A DNA stretch of 57,025 nucleotides from Thermoproteota archaeon (GCA_013154235.1 JAADCV010000019.1:1-57025); one strand, 5' to 3'. Counted from the stretch's first letter, positions 9,025-18,179 are shown. Program-made: numbers and translations. The notes: generated by a model not told the origin, from the sequence alone.

Positions 9025-9738
9025 ATGGCTGGGGCTAGCGCTAACCCCTTCCAAAATCAGAAGCACCGGGTTCATCACTTTTCAGCGCTCAGCTATCTCA
9101 TCACCGCGGGGCACGCGAGACTCATGCTCTATAGAACCTCTACTGCATCTACTAGTAAAGTGTTTAACCTAACGCTACTCAGCCTGCTATCTAGGCTAAA
9201 GGATAGGATCATTGGAGTGTTCTACTTGCCTAGACTGAGAACCGTAGTTCCGCTGCTTGACTATCCGGGCAGGTTACCAAGACCTTTCTTCTACCCTATT
9301 GAAGAATTCGAGCTATCTAATGCTATAGAGATGACTTGCTTGAAGTGCGGTGCTTGCTGTGAAACGCGCTCTGGCGTGTTTGCGTTCGAGAACGAACTCC
9401 TCGAGATCGAGCAGTATATAGGGAATCGTGTAAACGTTGAGCATTGCGAGAACATAAGACTTCTCACCGGGGAATCCACTCGAGTTTGCACTATAGCTAG
9501 CGGCAAGTGCCCCTTCTACGATGTTGATACCCGTCAATGTGCTATCCATAGGGTAAAGCCGATTATATGTAGAGTGTTCTTCTGCACCCTTGTAGGTAAG
9601 AAAGGTTCTCGGGTGTACGTAAAGGTCAGGGGACCACAAGGTGCTCCACTATATGTTGAGTGGACTAGCGATATCGCTACGCTGCGCAAGAAGGTTAGAT
9701 CCTTTAGCTTGAGGCTTGCTGCTAGAAGCTCCTTCTAA
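9025..9738 (+). CDS. YkgJ-type zinc/iron-chelating cysteine-cluster protein
   Basis: Up to 237 residues. The C-terminal half holds the family pattern C-L-K-C-G-x-C-C-E-T (about 111-120), then a spaced C, C-P-F-Y and C-A-I-H-x-x-K-P-x-x-C-R-V-F, the arrangement of the CxxCxxCC family thought to bind a metal or Fe-S cluster. The function is unknown. The first ~75 residues are not obviously family-like, so a later start such as ATG 9124 is possible. The 3' end overlaps the convergent iron-sulfur subunit gene by 17 bases. Confidence 0.8.
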   Translation: MAGASANPFQNQKHRVHHFSALSYLITAGHARLMLYRTSTASTSKVFNLTLLSLLSRLKDRIIGVFYLPRLRTVVPLLDYPGRLPRPFFYPIEEFELSNAIEMTCLKCGACCETRSGVFAFENELLEIEQYIGNRVNVEHCENIRLLTGESTRVCTIASGKCPFYDVDTRQCAIHRVKPIICRVFFCTLVGKKGSRVYVKVRGPQGAPLYVEWTSDIATLRKKVRSFSLRLAARSSF

Positions 9739-11263
9739 TGCACTGCAGCACCAGCTCTTGAATCGATATATTTCTAACTTCTATACCAACCCTCTGACAC
9801 GCCTCTGATAGCTGCACCTTACACGTTGGGCATGCATGCACGATCGCGGTTACTCCCGGCGGAAGATCCCGTCTCACTCTATCAACCCCTATTCTTATCG
9901 ATAGCTCTGGGTTTGATATCCTAACATTTCCTCCAGCGCCGCAGCACTGCGCATACATTTTCCTCCTCCTCATCTCGATGAATTCCCTCGCGCAAGCCTC
10001 TATGACGGCTCTAGGCTCTTCGAATACGCCTTCGTGCCTACCTAGGTCGCATGGATCATGGTAGGTTACAGCAGTATCCACCCGCTTATCAATTCTAAGA
10101 ACACCTTTATTAATGAGCTCCGCAACGAGCTGCACTGCGTGCACAACCTCTACGTTCTCTAGCTCGACCCCAAGCTTGGGGTACAAGCTCTTGAACATCC
10201 TGTAGCAGCTAGGACATGGGGTAACCACGGTCTCCACACCGAGCTTCCTGAAGATCTCAGTATTCCTTCTAGCTACATCACGTGCTTCCTCCAAGGCTCC
10301 AGCTAGATACAGCGGCATACCGCAGCACAGCTCATCACTACCGAGAACCGTATACCTGATTCCGCAAGCCTCCAAGATTTTTCCTAGCGCTACAGCGCTT
10401 TCCCTATCGACGTAGCTAGCCATACAGCCAGCAAACAGCAGTACCTTAGCCTTAGAGCTAGGCTTCAAGTATTCTATCCACGCGTTCCTGTCAGCACGAG
10501 GTAGCCACAGCGGGTTTCCGTACTCTTCGTCTAGAATCCCGTCCAGAGCATCTCTAATCTTTGAAGGTGCTAGACCGGCTTTCCAAGCTCTAGACCTAAG
10601 CTCGACGACCGCGCTACCAACATCGATCTCCTGCGGACAAACTGCTGAGCAGGTATCGCATACAAGACAGTTGTAGAGACCACTAGCTACCGCCATAGGT
10701 ACTCGATCTAGTGCATCGCGTGGATCAGCAGATCTCTCAGCGATAGCTCTAAGCGCTACTGGGCCTCCAAACCTCTTGTCCACGCTAGCCACCGGGCACG
10801 ATGCTACGCATGAGAAGCACAGAGAACACTTTCTATAGCTGGATACCCTATCGGCATCCTCCTTGCTAACTCTTTCAGGAGGTATGTACGGCTCTAGCCT
10901 ATGTATCCAGTACCTAGTAATATCCATAACGCGAAGCGCTCTCGATCTATCAACAACAAGATCTTTTAGCCGAGGGAACAGCGGTAGTGGCTTCACAACA
11001 ATCTCCTTTCCTAGGCACTCGATCACCGTACTCATGGTTACCGAACACGCTGGTAGCGCAACATCGTTGACTAGGACTGCGCATGACCCGCAGACTCCTC
11101 TCCTGCAGCTGTATGGGATTGATATCGTTGGATCAGCGCTCTCTATCTGCATCAGAGCGTCTAGAAGCGTTGACCTTGGCTCTACGTCTAGCTCGAACCA
11201 CTGCACGTAGGGTGACTCGTCTTTAGACGGGTCGAACCTCTCTACACCTATTCTAACCTTCAA
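9722..11263 (-). CDS. Fumarate reductase/succinate dehydrogenase iron-sulfur subunit fused to HdrB-like CCG domains
   Basis: 513 residues, about twice a normal SdhB. In order: a 2Fe-2S plant-type ferredoxin domain with C-R-R-G-V-C-G-S-C (about 53-61), two cluster motifs C-S-L-C-F-S-C-V-A-S-C-P and C-L-V-C-D-T-C-S-A-V-C-P, then two CCG domains (G-C-M-A-S-Y, C-C-G-M-P, P-C-P-S-C; then D-P-C-D-L-G-R, C-C-G-A-G-G, A-C-P-T-C). CCG domains hold the catalytic cluster of heterodisulfide reductase HdrB. The architecture matches methanogen thiol:fumarate reductase TfrB. It overlaps the flavoprotein gene by 4 bases. Confidence 0.93.
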   Translation of the reverse strand: MKVRIGVERFDPSKDESPYVQWFELDVEPRSTLLDALMQIESADPTISIPYSCRRGVCGSCAVLVNDVALPACSVTMSTVIECLGKEIVVKPLPLFPRLKDLVVDRSRALRVMDITRYWIHRLEPYIPPERVSKEDADRVSSYRKCSLCFSCVASCPVASVDKRFGGPVALRAIAERSADPRDALDRVPMAVASGLYNCLVCDTCSAVCPQEIDVGSAVVELRSRAWKAGLAPSKIRDALDGILDEEYGNPLWLPRADRNAWIEYLKPSSKAKVLLFAGCMASYVDRESAVALGKILEACGIRYTVLGSDELCCGMPLYLAGALEEARDVARRNTEIFRKLGVETVVTPCPSCYRMFKSLYPKLGVELENVEVVHAVQLVAELINKGVLRIDKRVDTAVTYHDPCDLGRHEGVFEEPRAVIEACAREFIEMRRRKMYAQCCGAGGNVRISNPELSIRIGVDRVRRDLPPGVTAIVHACPTCKVQLSEACQRVGIEVRNISIQELVLQCIRRSF

Positions 11264-12948
11264 GGCTTAACCCTCGTTATCCTAACTGGAGAGAAGCCAA
11301 CAACAATGGCGTTTCCTCTGAGCGATACAGTGATGTGCTTAAGCCATCTGCTATCATCTCTGCGGGGATAGTCCTCCCTATAGTGTGCACCCCTAGACTC
11401 TTCTCGTGCTAGAGCCGATACTGCAACAGCTCTAGCTACTAGAACCATGTTCACCGTCTCTAGGGCCCTCAGCGCCTCTACGGAGAACGATGCACCTTGG
11501 TCTACGCCTAGAAGGCAGAGGCTCTTCTCGAGGGACTCGAGCTCTTTGATTAAGCTTCTAAGACCTTCACCGCTTCTAACTACACCTCCATACCTCCACA
11601 TGACTGAGCGAAGCCTCTTCCGAATAGTCTCGTATCCGACCCCTTTTTCTCTACTCCTTGATAGCACACTACGCACTCTCTCAATAGCGATGTTGAGCCT
11701 CTCCCTGTCTATGCTTGGCGCGGTAGACGAACGCGCAACACGCGATGCTGATGCACCAGCTCTGCGACCGAAAACGAGTCCCTCTGCAAGCGAGTTGCCT
11801 CCTACCCTATTAGCTCCGTGAACTCCGCCCGCTGCTTCACCGCATGCGAAGAGCCCTTTAAGCGCCGTGGAGGCATCGACGTCTATCTCTATACCACCCA
11901 TGAAGTAGTGGGCGGTTGGAGAAACCTCGATTGGCTCCCTACACATATCTATCCCTAGCCTTCGCAAGAGTCTGTAGGTCGACTCTAGCCTCTCCCTAAT
12001 TCTCTCGCACGGAACATGCGTTATATCTAGGTAGACCCCGCCGTGCTCGGTACCTCGACCCTCGCTAATCTCCCTCCATATCGCTCTAGCAACAACGTCG
12101 CGCCCAGCAAGCTCCATTTCCTGAGGCGCGTACCTAGCCATGAAGCGCTCTCCCAGCGCATTTCTAAGAATCCCGCCCTCGCCTCGAACAGCCTCAGTAA
12201 TCAGAATGCCCTTAGCTGACTCCGGAAAGGCTAATCCTGTGGGATGGAACTGAACCATCTCCATATCCTTCAGCTTCAAGCCCGCTCTCAGGGCAATCGC
12301 GTAACAGTCCCCCGTAGCCTCTTGAGGAACCGTAGTAACTTCGTAGATCTGCGCAGCACCACCACAGGCCAGTATAACAGCCTTTGATCTATACACTTCT
12401 GGCTCCCACGCTCTCGTGTCCCAAGCGAGAACGCCCGCTGCCCTAGCACCGTCATCCGATAGAAGTACATCGCTAGCGAACCTATTCTCAACGATCTCTA
12501 CTCCAAGGCTTCTAGCAACGCTGAGAAGAGTTGTAACGATCTCGTGCCCCGTCCTATCGCTCGCGTAGCACGTCCGCCTCCTGCTCTGCTTACCAAAAGC
12601 CCTCTGAGCTATCAAACCATCGTCCGTTCTAGAAAACATCGCACCCCACTCCTCAAGCTCGTAGATGCGCTCAACGATCTCCTTACAGAGCACCTCCACA
12701 AGATCCTGGTCGTTTAGGAAGGCTCCAGCACGAACAGTATCGATGAAATGCTTCTCCCAGCTATCATCCTTATCAACATTCGCTAGCGCAGCGTTGACAC
12801 CTCCTTCAGCCATTATGGAGGCACTGCACGTAGCTCTAGTCTTGGTTAAGACAACTACATCAAGCCCGTTTAGCGCAGCCTCGATAGCAGCCCGGAGCCC
12901 AGCAACCCCGGTGCCCACGACAACAACGTCGCGGGATACCCACTCCAT
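11260..12948 (-). CDS. Fumarate reductase/succinate dehydrogenase-type flavoprotein (TfrA-like)
   Basis: About 562 residues from ATG 12948, which sits 4 bases after the gcvH stop and behind GGAAGG; an earlier in-frame start at 12972 overlaps gcvH. The Rossmann FAD site is G-T-G-V-A-G-L-R-A-A near the N-terminus, followed by the active-site region Q-F-H-P-T-G, H-Y-F-M-G-G-I, and G-E-A-A-G-G-V-H-G-A-N-R-x-G-G-N-S-L. The segment corresponding to S-H-T-V-A-A-Q-G-G in SdhA/FrdA reads S-A-S-I-M-A-E-G-G, so the histidine that covalently binds FAD is absent, pointing to non-covalent FAD as in soluble fumarate reductases and NadB. No membrane-anchor genes are nearby. Confidence 0.93.
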   Translation of the reverse strand: MEWVSRDVVVVGTGVAGLRAAIEAALNGLDVVVLTKTRATCSASIMAEGGVNAALANVDKDDSWEKHFIDTVRAGAFLNDQDLVEVLCKEIVERIYELEEWGAMFSRTDDGLIAQRAFGKQSRRRTCYASDRTGHEIVTTLLSVARSLGVEIVENRFASDVLLSDDGARAAGVLAWDTRAWEPEVYRSKAVILACGGAAQIYEVTTVPQEATGDCYAIALRAGLKLKDMEMVQFHPTGLAFPESAKGILITEAVRGEGGILRNALGERFMARYAPQEMELAGRDVVARAIWREISEGRGTEHGGVYLDITHVPCERIRERLESTYRLLRRLGIDMCREPIEVSPTAHYFMGGIEIDVDASTALKGLFACGEAAGGVHGANRVGGNSLAEGLVFGRRAGASASRVARSSTAPSIDRERLNIAIERVRSVLSRSREKGVGYETIRKRLRSVMWRYGGVVRSGEGLRSLIKELESLEKSLCLLGVDQGASFSVEALRALETVNMVLVARAVAVSALAREESRGAHYREDYPRRDDSRWLKHITVSLRGNAIVVGFSPVRITRVKP

Positions 12949-12952
12949 GGCG

Positions 12953-13393
12953 CTACCTTCCCTTGCGCACACCCCTGCGCTTGATATCCTCCTCGATTCT
13001 TTTGAGCGCCTCCTCGCCAGTAACCAGAGACCTCAAACCCTCCTCCAGATTGCTGGGCCTCATTTTAACAATCCATGCATCGTAGGGCTTCCTATTAACT
13101 AGGAGGGGTCTCCTGATAACTTCCTGATTCACGTCAACGACAGTGCCATCCATGGGGGCCGGCAGCGGGCCTACCCACTTCACAGACTCTAGCATCGCTA
13201 CTGGCTCTCCCTTCTTCACGGCTGTCCCCGGCGGCTTCGGCTTGATAAATACTATCCTTCTGGCTAAGTACTGACCTACGTCATCTAGCCCAACCAGAAT
13301 CTCGCTGTCAACAACCTTCACCCAGACGTGGTTCTCAACATCGTAGTAGAGATCCTCCCTAATCTCGAAACCCTCGATAATAGCCATTCTCAC
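12953..13393 (-). CDS. gcvH: Lipoyl carrier protein, GcvH family
   Basis: 146 residues. The glycine-cleavage H fold is clear: H-V-W-V-K, V-G-L-D-D-V-G-Q-Y-L, and the lipoylation site L-E-S-V-K-W-V-G-P-L-P-A-P (lysine near residue 72). H proteins carry lipoamide between partners. No glycine-cleavage genes (gcvT, gcvPA/PB, lpd) lie nearby; the next genes are the CCG-containing fumarate reductase pair, 4 bp away. The start is GTG 13393, or ATG 13387, after a GAAGGTG ribosome-binding sequence; a TTAAAA promoter element lies near 13425-13430. Confidence 0.93.
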   Translation of the reverse strand: MRMAIIEGFEIREDLYYDVENHVWVKVVDSEILVGLDDVGQYLARRIVFIKPKPPGTAVKKGEPVAMLESVKWVGPLPAPMDGTVVDVNQEVIRRPLLVNRKPYDAWIVKMRPSNLEEGLRSLVTGEEALKRIEEDIKRRGVRKGR

Positions 13394-13443
13394 ACCTTCG
13401 ATATATGGACGTGCAGAGAACTTTTAAGATAGCTACCGAGAAG

Positions 13444-14586
13444 CTACAAGTACTCGATAACCTCCTTGAATATATCCCTAAGCACATGCATAGCGTCGGG
13501 AGGTATCCAGCCTCTACCCGATGTTGCTAGCTCTTTCCCTAACATGCATGGAACGCCAAACCTAACTCCAGACCCTCTTCTGCTTAGGAAGTACTCTACT
13601 AAGCTAGCGCCAGCTAGCTCGCCAACGCTCTCTAGCTCCTTGATGAGCTCGTTAGCTCGGGTCATCTGCCAGAACACGTTAATAAGCATCGTTCCATCGC
13701 TAGATAGCGCCACAGCGCCAAAAACCGGGTGTTTAAGTAGTGCTCTAGCGAATCTCCTAGCTTCGCTATAGCTTCTACCCCTCATTATCACTAGGAGTGA
13801 CGCATCGCAGATCCCGCGTATCTTTGAGAGGAATAGTAGTCTCACGCCCCTAGTAACTTTCCTACTCTCGTTAGCAACTCTCAAGGCAATTGATTTAGCT
13901 TCGCCTGGCTCAATGCTACGACCCTCCTCTCTAAAAGACTCCTCTATGTACGAAGCTATTTCGTCGATTTTAGCAAGCGGCTCGTTCTCGAATTTCGAAA
14001 GAGTGACTAGGAGCTCGTAGCTAACATCCACGCTGCTACTCTCGTAAGCCTCGCTGCATCCGCTATCGCATTCGTCGAGCGCTGGAATCACTATGCTGCG
14101 AATCGATTCCGTGGAAACAAACCACTGAGGCTCCTTAGAGACCCTATCGACGTACCTCCACAGCTCAAACCTATTCTTTAACCTATCCTCGGCTAGGTAA
14201 ACCCCTTTGTTTAGGATACTGCGCTCAACGGACCTCGGTTTAGGCATGTACAGAGTTATTGCAACCCCCCTCGGCAGCAGAGGGGCTATGCTTCTAACGT
14301 AGGGCAGTGAGCGTTTCAGAGCCTCCTCACGCACCCTAGCGTTGCGCAACACCACAACTACTAGGCACAGACCGAGCGCCCCAAGATCTATCTCGGTCGT
14401 TAGCCTAAGTATTCCCTTCTCGATGGCTTGCCTAACTCTATAGAGATACCTTCTAGCATTGCTAATGCTCATGCTAAACTTCGATGCGAGCTCCTTGCAG
14501 AGCGTGTAGAACGATATTCCTCTAGCTCTGTAAAGCATGAACAAAGCCTTTGCTACAGTGCTAAGACCCCCTGATCCTCCCCTCAT
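13444..14586 (-). CDS. Predicted HTH transcriptional regulator, unknown family
   Basis: 380 residues. The N-terminus (about 8-55) looks like a helix-turn-helix (F-Y-T-L-C-K-E-L-A-S-K-F, then S-I-S-N-A-R-R-Y-L-Y-R-V), followed by two alpha/beta segments (about 65-115 and 255-335) that resemble a split Lrp-like ligand domain. The middle contains an acidic region with three cysteines. It is upstream of gcvH on the same strand with 50 bp between, and could control that operon, but this is inference from position. Confidence 0.55.
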   Translation of the reverse strand: MRGGSGGLSTVAKALFMLYRARGISFYTLCKELASKFSMSISNARRYLYRVRQAIEKGILRLTTEIDLGALGLCLVVVVLRNARVREEALKRSLPYVRSIAPLLPRGVAITLYMPKPRSVERSILNKGVYLAEDRLKNRFELWRYVDRVSKEPQWFVSTESIRSIVIPALDECDSGCSEAYESSSVDVSYELLVTLSKFENEPLAKIDEIASYIEESFREEGRSIEPGEAKSIALRVANESRKVTRGVRLLFLSKIRGICDASLLVIMRGRSYSEARRFARALLKHPVFGAVALSSDGTMLINVFWQMTRANELIKELESVGELAGASLVEYFLSRRGSGVRFGVPCMLGKELATSGRGWIPPDAMHVLRDIFKEVIEYL

Positions 14587-14653
14587 GGCATTTGTTTTCC
14601 TCGCACTTTGTTAGAGAGCGAATGCTACTTTATCAGCGTTCATCTCGGCTTAG

Positions 14654-15895
14654 TCAGAGTAGGAACACGTATATGCCTAGCGCTACGAGTATCAGTCCCG
14701 AAGCTACTGAGAGCTTGTCCCCGTTGCTAATTATGAACCTCTGAACGGACTCGAGCTTCGACACTGAGGTTACAGCACCAAGTATCGCGAGCATGGGGCT
14801 TACGAACACTAGGTTGTATAGAAGGACTAGTGGAGCGAAGTACGCGGATCCAAGCTCCTTGAGCACCAGAGATACGAATAGCACGTAGGGCCCAGCTGAG
14901 CACGGGAGTAGCGTAAAGGTGACTAAAAGTCCTAGAGCAAAAGACGCCGCAGCTGACGAAGCTGCACGTGGCACCCAGCTAAGCACGAATCCCTTTCCAG
15001 CAACCCTACTCTTTCTAGCGACTCCCGTAGCAATCGTCCATCCTCCGAACCCTATCGCTATAGCTGCAGCTATCTTTGAGTACATAGGTACATAGGATAG
15101 CGCCTTGAGTAGACCGAAGCCTATGGACACGTAGCCTACGTATATAGCGACAACAAACGACAAACCAACAATTAGGACGTTGCGCACCTTAATCCTACTG
15201 CCCCCTGCATAGGCCGATAGAGCTGCAGCTAGGAGCAGAACAACATAGAGATAGAGCGCGCAAGGATTAACGGAGTCGCTTAGCGCTAGGAGCACCATGG
15301 TCGGCAGTATAGCTGCAACGCTGCCGATGGCTGTTCCGCTCACCTTAGAACCTCCGTGGGAGACTCTAATTACGTACCCACTGAACTTCACAGACATGTT
15401 GCTAGGGGCGCTGAATAGCTGTGGTGCCACTGAGATCGTAAACTCTCTAAGATCTCTGCTATCGTTGAACACTAGGTACTCAAAGAGCGATGTTCCAGCA
15501 TATACCGGGACCCGGTAGCTGCTGTGGTTGGAGCTTACAATCGAGCGCCAAAACCCTACATCATCAACCTCGCCGATAACTATGGCTTTAACACATCCGT
15601 TGCACACTACCACGGTTAGAGGAACCACGGGCTCCATACCTATTATCTTGTAGAGCTCAAGCAGTCTCCTCCTACAATACTCGCAGTGATTTATCCCACA
15701 GAAGTAAACACTGCTCGACCCAAAGGTCTTTACCAGCAGTTCGTGAAGAGCTCGGCAGTGGGGGCACGTGCTCATTCCATACATGTAGAACTCGGCATTC
15801 AAAGCAGAAGCATGTATCGCGATTGGCTGTAGAGCTACCGGTACAAGTGCTATCGCGAGGCCTACCAGCGCTAGCGCTATTAGCCTACTGCTCAC
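14654..15895 (-). CDS. Thioredoxin-like domain fused to CcdA/DsbD-type membrane domain
   Basis: 413 residues. A signal/anchor helix (about 1-28) precedes an extracytoplasmic thioredoxin-fold domain with the redox motif C-P-H-C (Y-G-M-S-T-C-P-H-C) plus extra cysteine pairs. From about 190 on are six or more membrane helices with the paired cysteines of CcdA/DsbD: V-N-P-C-A-L-Y and L-L-P-C-S-A-G-P-Y. CcdA proteins carry reducing equivalents across the membrane to extracytoplasmic thioredoxins, so the fusion supplies both donor and acceptor in one chain. Confidence 0.87.
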   Translation of the reverse strand: MSSRLIALALVGLAIALVPVALQPIAIHASALNAEFYMYGMSTCPHCRALHELLVKTFGSSSVYFCGINHCEYCRRRLLELYKIIGMEPVVPLTVVVCNGCVKAIVIGEVDDVGFWRSIVSSNHSSYRVPVYAGTSLFEYLVFNDSRDLREFTISVAPQLFSAPSNMSVKFSGYVIRVSHGGSKVSGTAIGSVAAILPTMVLLALSDSVNPCALYLYVVLLLAAALSAYAGGSRIKVRNVLIVGLSFVVAIYVGYVSIGFGLLKALSYVPMYSKIAAAIAIGFGGWTIATGVARKSRVAGKGFVLSWVPRAASSAAASFALGLLVTFTLLPCSAGPYVLFVSLVLKELGSAYFAPLVLLYNLVFVSPMLAILGAVTSVSKLESVQRFIISNGDKLSVASGLILVALGIYVFLL

Positions 15896-15997
15896 GCACG
15901 CTACCCCAGACCTCTACCTCATTGGAAGAGCTTATAGCTAGTTCTCACCGCTCATACGCTGGGCACCTAAGTACTGAAGTAGCGCGGTGACCTATAG

Positions 15998-17119
15998 TTG
16001 GAAGTGCTAGTATCTATAGTGATTCCGACATTCAACGAGGCATCCAACGTCCCTAAGCTCTTCGCAGAGATCTCGGAGAGCCTAAGGAATCTCAGCTACG
16101 AGGTGGTTATCGTCGACGACAATAGTCCTGACGGCACTTGGCTAGAGGCCGCGAAGGAGATGATTAGGCGTGGTATGAATGGCATTGTAGTTCGGCGCAT
16201 TGGCATGCGCGGTCTTGCAACGGCGGTTCTCGATGGTATAGCTATGTCTAGAGGTGCGTATGCCGTGGTTATGGATGCTGATCTCCAGCATCCCCCTAGC
16301 TACATACCAGAGCTCGTTAACGCGCTAGCTAGAAGCTCGTGCGATATAGCTATAGCTAGTAGGTACACTCCGGGAGGAGGTGTTGCTGGATGGAGCTTCG
16401 TGAGAAAGGTGATATCTAAGACTGCTACGCTAGTGGCTAAGCTTCTTCTTCCAGAGGCTAGAAGAGTAAGCGATCCTATGAGCGGATTCTTCGCCGTTCG
16501 AAGGGATCTCGTTGAGGTATCGAGGGACAAGCTCAATCCTATAGGCTATAAGATACTACTTGAAATAATATCTAGGGCGAGCCCGAGGTGCATTGTTGAA
16601 GTGCCCTACATCTTTAGGCCTAGAGCAAGCGGCAAGAGCAAGCTAGGGCTAAAGCAGATAGTTTACTTCATCTTGCACGTGCTGACGCTAAGCGGATGGA
16701 GGCCCTTCAAGTTTGCGCTCGTTGGCCTCGCCGGAACAGCTGTCAACCTTGCGGTGCTCACTCTACTCTCTATATCTATACCCCTGCTAACCTCCACTCT
16801 ATTCGTTCTAGGTAGCGCGATAGCTATAGAGGTAAGCACGCTCTTCAACTTCTCGCTTCACGAGCGCTGGACCTTCCGAGATAGGAGAAGCGGGAGCACC
16901 TTAATGAGGCTGCTGCGCTTCCACCTGTCAGTGGCGCCTGCGATAGCAACCCAGTACCTCGTAGCTAACGCGCTCAAGTACTTGATAGGAGCTAACCCCA
17001 TCCTAGCGCAGTTCATAGGAATAGTACTGGGGTTCACCGTTAACTACCTCCTGAGCGAGCTAAAGGTATGGCGTGGTAGGAAGCTCCGCGTTCTCAGGGC
17101 ATCTCCGCAACAAAGATAG
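15998..17119 (+). CDS. Dolichol-phosphate mannosyltransferase-like GT2 fused to GtrA domain
   Basis: 373 residues. The N-terminal GT-A domain has I-V-I-P-T-F-N-E-A-x-N-V, V-D-D-N-S-P-D-G-T, the metal-binding D-A-D-L-Q-H-P-P, and D-P-M-S-G-F-F-A as in Dpm1. A C-terminal GtrA domain (about 230-360) of four membrane helices begins F-K-F-A-L-V-G-L-A-G-T and contains the R-W-T-F motif. It likely transfers a sugar to a polyprenyl phosphate for S-layer N-glycosylation, consistent with sequon-rich secreted proteins in this window. Start TTG 15998 or GTG 16004. Confidence 0.92.
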   Translation: MEVLVSIVIPTFNEASNVPKLFAEISESLRNLSYEVVIVDDNSPDGTWLEAAKEMIRRGMNGIVVRRIGMRGLATAVLDGIAMSRGAYAVVMDADLQHPPSYIPELVNALARSSCDIAIASRYTPGGGVAGWSFVRKVISKTATLVAKLLLPEARRVSDPMSGFFAVRRDLVEVSRDKLNPIGYKILLEIISRASPRCIVEVPYIFRPRASGKSKLGLKQIVYFILHVLTLSGWRPFKFALVGLAGTAVNLAVLTLLSISIPLLTSTLFVLGSAIAIEVSTLFNFSLHERWTFRDRRSGSTLMRLLRFHLSVAPAIATQYLVANALKYLIGANPILAQFIGIVLGFTVNYLLSELKVWRGRKLRVLRASPQQR

Positions 17120-17158
17120 TAGGCGGTGCTAGCGCAAACCTATTTAGATACATAACGC

Positions 17159-17623
17159 TTGTCCATAGTCACTGCATATAAAGAACATACAGATGAACCT
17201 TGTCACATAGCGAAGCATCTATTCACTTCCACCCCACACCCCCTCCCGGAGGCCTTGAAGGCTATGCTATTGATAGACGCGCGAAAAACCTTTGGGTACG
17301 CCCTAGCTTCGGGACGCGTCGAGGATGGGGTGTATAGAGCAGAGGTATGCATGGACTCCGGAGAGAGGTGCCTAAGGTACTGGTTCCGCGTAGAAGGATC
17401 GAAGATATCCTCGATATACGTTAAGCTCGTCAACGGAACCTACTCGCAGGAGCTAGCTCCTATAGATATAAGGTATGCTCTCCTACACTTATTCGCATCC
17501 CACATAGATGAGGTGCACAGACTGAATTTCGATATAAGGGATGTTGGCTGGTACGCTCCGTCTCCAGAGGATCTAATCTTTGCGTTTCGCGCCTTACGGC
17601 AACTCATCAGCGATGCTGAGTGA
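17159..17623 (+). CDS. Hypothetical protein
   Basis: 154 residues from a TTG start; no family recognised. It looks like a small alpha/beta protein: a helical N-terminus, a run of strands around 45-100 (G-V-Y-R-A-E-V-C, R-Y-W-F-R-V-E-G), and a helical C-terminus. No membrane segments. A TATA-like CTATTTAGATA lies just upstream (about 17141-17151). Its 3' end overlaps a candidate minus-strand C/D RNA. Confidence 0.6.
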   Translation: MSIVTAYKEHTDEPCHIAKHLFTSTPHPLPEALKAMLLIDARKTFGYALASGRVEDGVYRAEVCMDSGERCLRYWFRVEGSKISSIYVKLVNGTYSQELAPIDIRYALLHLFASHIDEVHRLNFDIRDVGWYAPSPEDLIFAFRALRQLISDAE

Positions 17624-17663
17624 GAAGCATCATCGTTCAATGCCGGCCCAGCGTCATCATCGT
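17605..17663 (-). ncRNA. Candidate C/D box sRNA (imperfect)
   Basis: Minus strand: C ATGATGA (17660-17654), 13-nt guide, D'-like TTGA (17640-17637), 3-nt spacer, C'-like ATGATGC (17633-17627), then 16 nt to D CTGA (17610-17607). AAC/GTT flanks could form a short stem. The D' and C' boxes are degenerate and the second guide is longer than the 12 nt seen in the other guide RNAs here. The duplicated TCATCGTTCA on the plus strand reflects the repeated box segments. Confidence 0.35.
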
Positions 17664-17704
17664 TCAGTGGGGCGGGAGAGCCCGCACCTGTATATATGCA
17701 GCGT

Positions 17705-18019
17705 TTAAAAAGCTTGGTCCGCAGGAGCGCACTGAGCGGTTAGCACGAGGTTGGGGTACTCATCGCTAGATACAATCCTAAATATGTAGCGATTCTCGTC
17801 CAGCAAGCTAAGCACCTCTCTATTCATCTCCAACAGATTCTCTAGGCATTCCCTACACTCTATGCAATCGCAAAAGCTTTCTCCTAGGATTGCTGCGCTC
17901 TCAGCAAGAACCGCAAGATGCATGCCGAACCTAGTGTTCAATGACCTACACGCTGCCGCGAAACCTATGTTGCATAGATACCGTAGGAATTCACCTAAAT
18001 CGAGATACCGAGTGGTCAA
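17705..18019 (-). CDS. Hypothetical cysteine-containing protein
   Basis: 104 residues, mostly helical, with a cysteine cluster F-C-D-C-I-E-C-R-E-C-L that could bind a metal. No family recognised. It is divergent from the KaiC-like gene; the longer upstream version of that gene would overlap it, one reason to prefer a later KaiC start. It could be a small regulator of the ATPase, but this is only positional. Confidence 0.55.
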   Translation of the reverse strand: MTTRYLDLGEFLRYLCNIGFAAACRSLNTRFGMHLAVLAESAAILGESFCDCIECRECLENLLEMNREVLSLLDENRYIFRIVSSDEYPNLVLTAQCAPADQAF

Positions 18020-18179
18020 GTACAGCCATACCTACTCGTCTAGCTCTACCCAAAGTAATATGTGGAGAAGCGCTCTTACAGAGCCTATATGCGTTCTACC
18101 TAATGCACATACACCATGTATTGCGGGCAAAGAGATATATGCTGATTCCAGCCACGATATATCTAGGGATAGAGTCCTC

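Noticed and set aside
8942-9172. Small plus-strand frame beginning 25-30 bases after a TATA-like sequence
   Set aside because: The TATA element fits the minus-strand gene equally well, the frame's residues look random, and it overlaps the YkgJ-type gene in another frame.
18060-18179. Longer N-terminus for the KaiC-like protein
   Set aside because: Residues before the TTG at 18180 are not KaiC-like, and the family normally starts at E-R-V-P-T-G-I.
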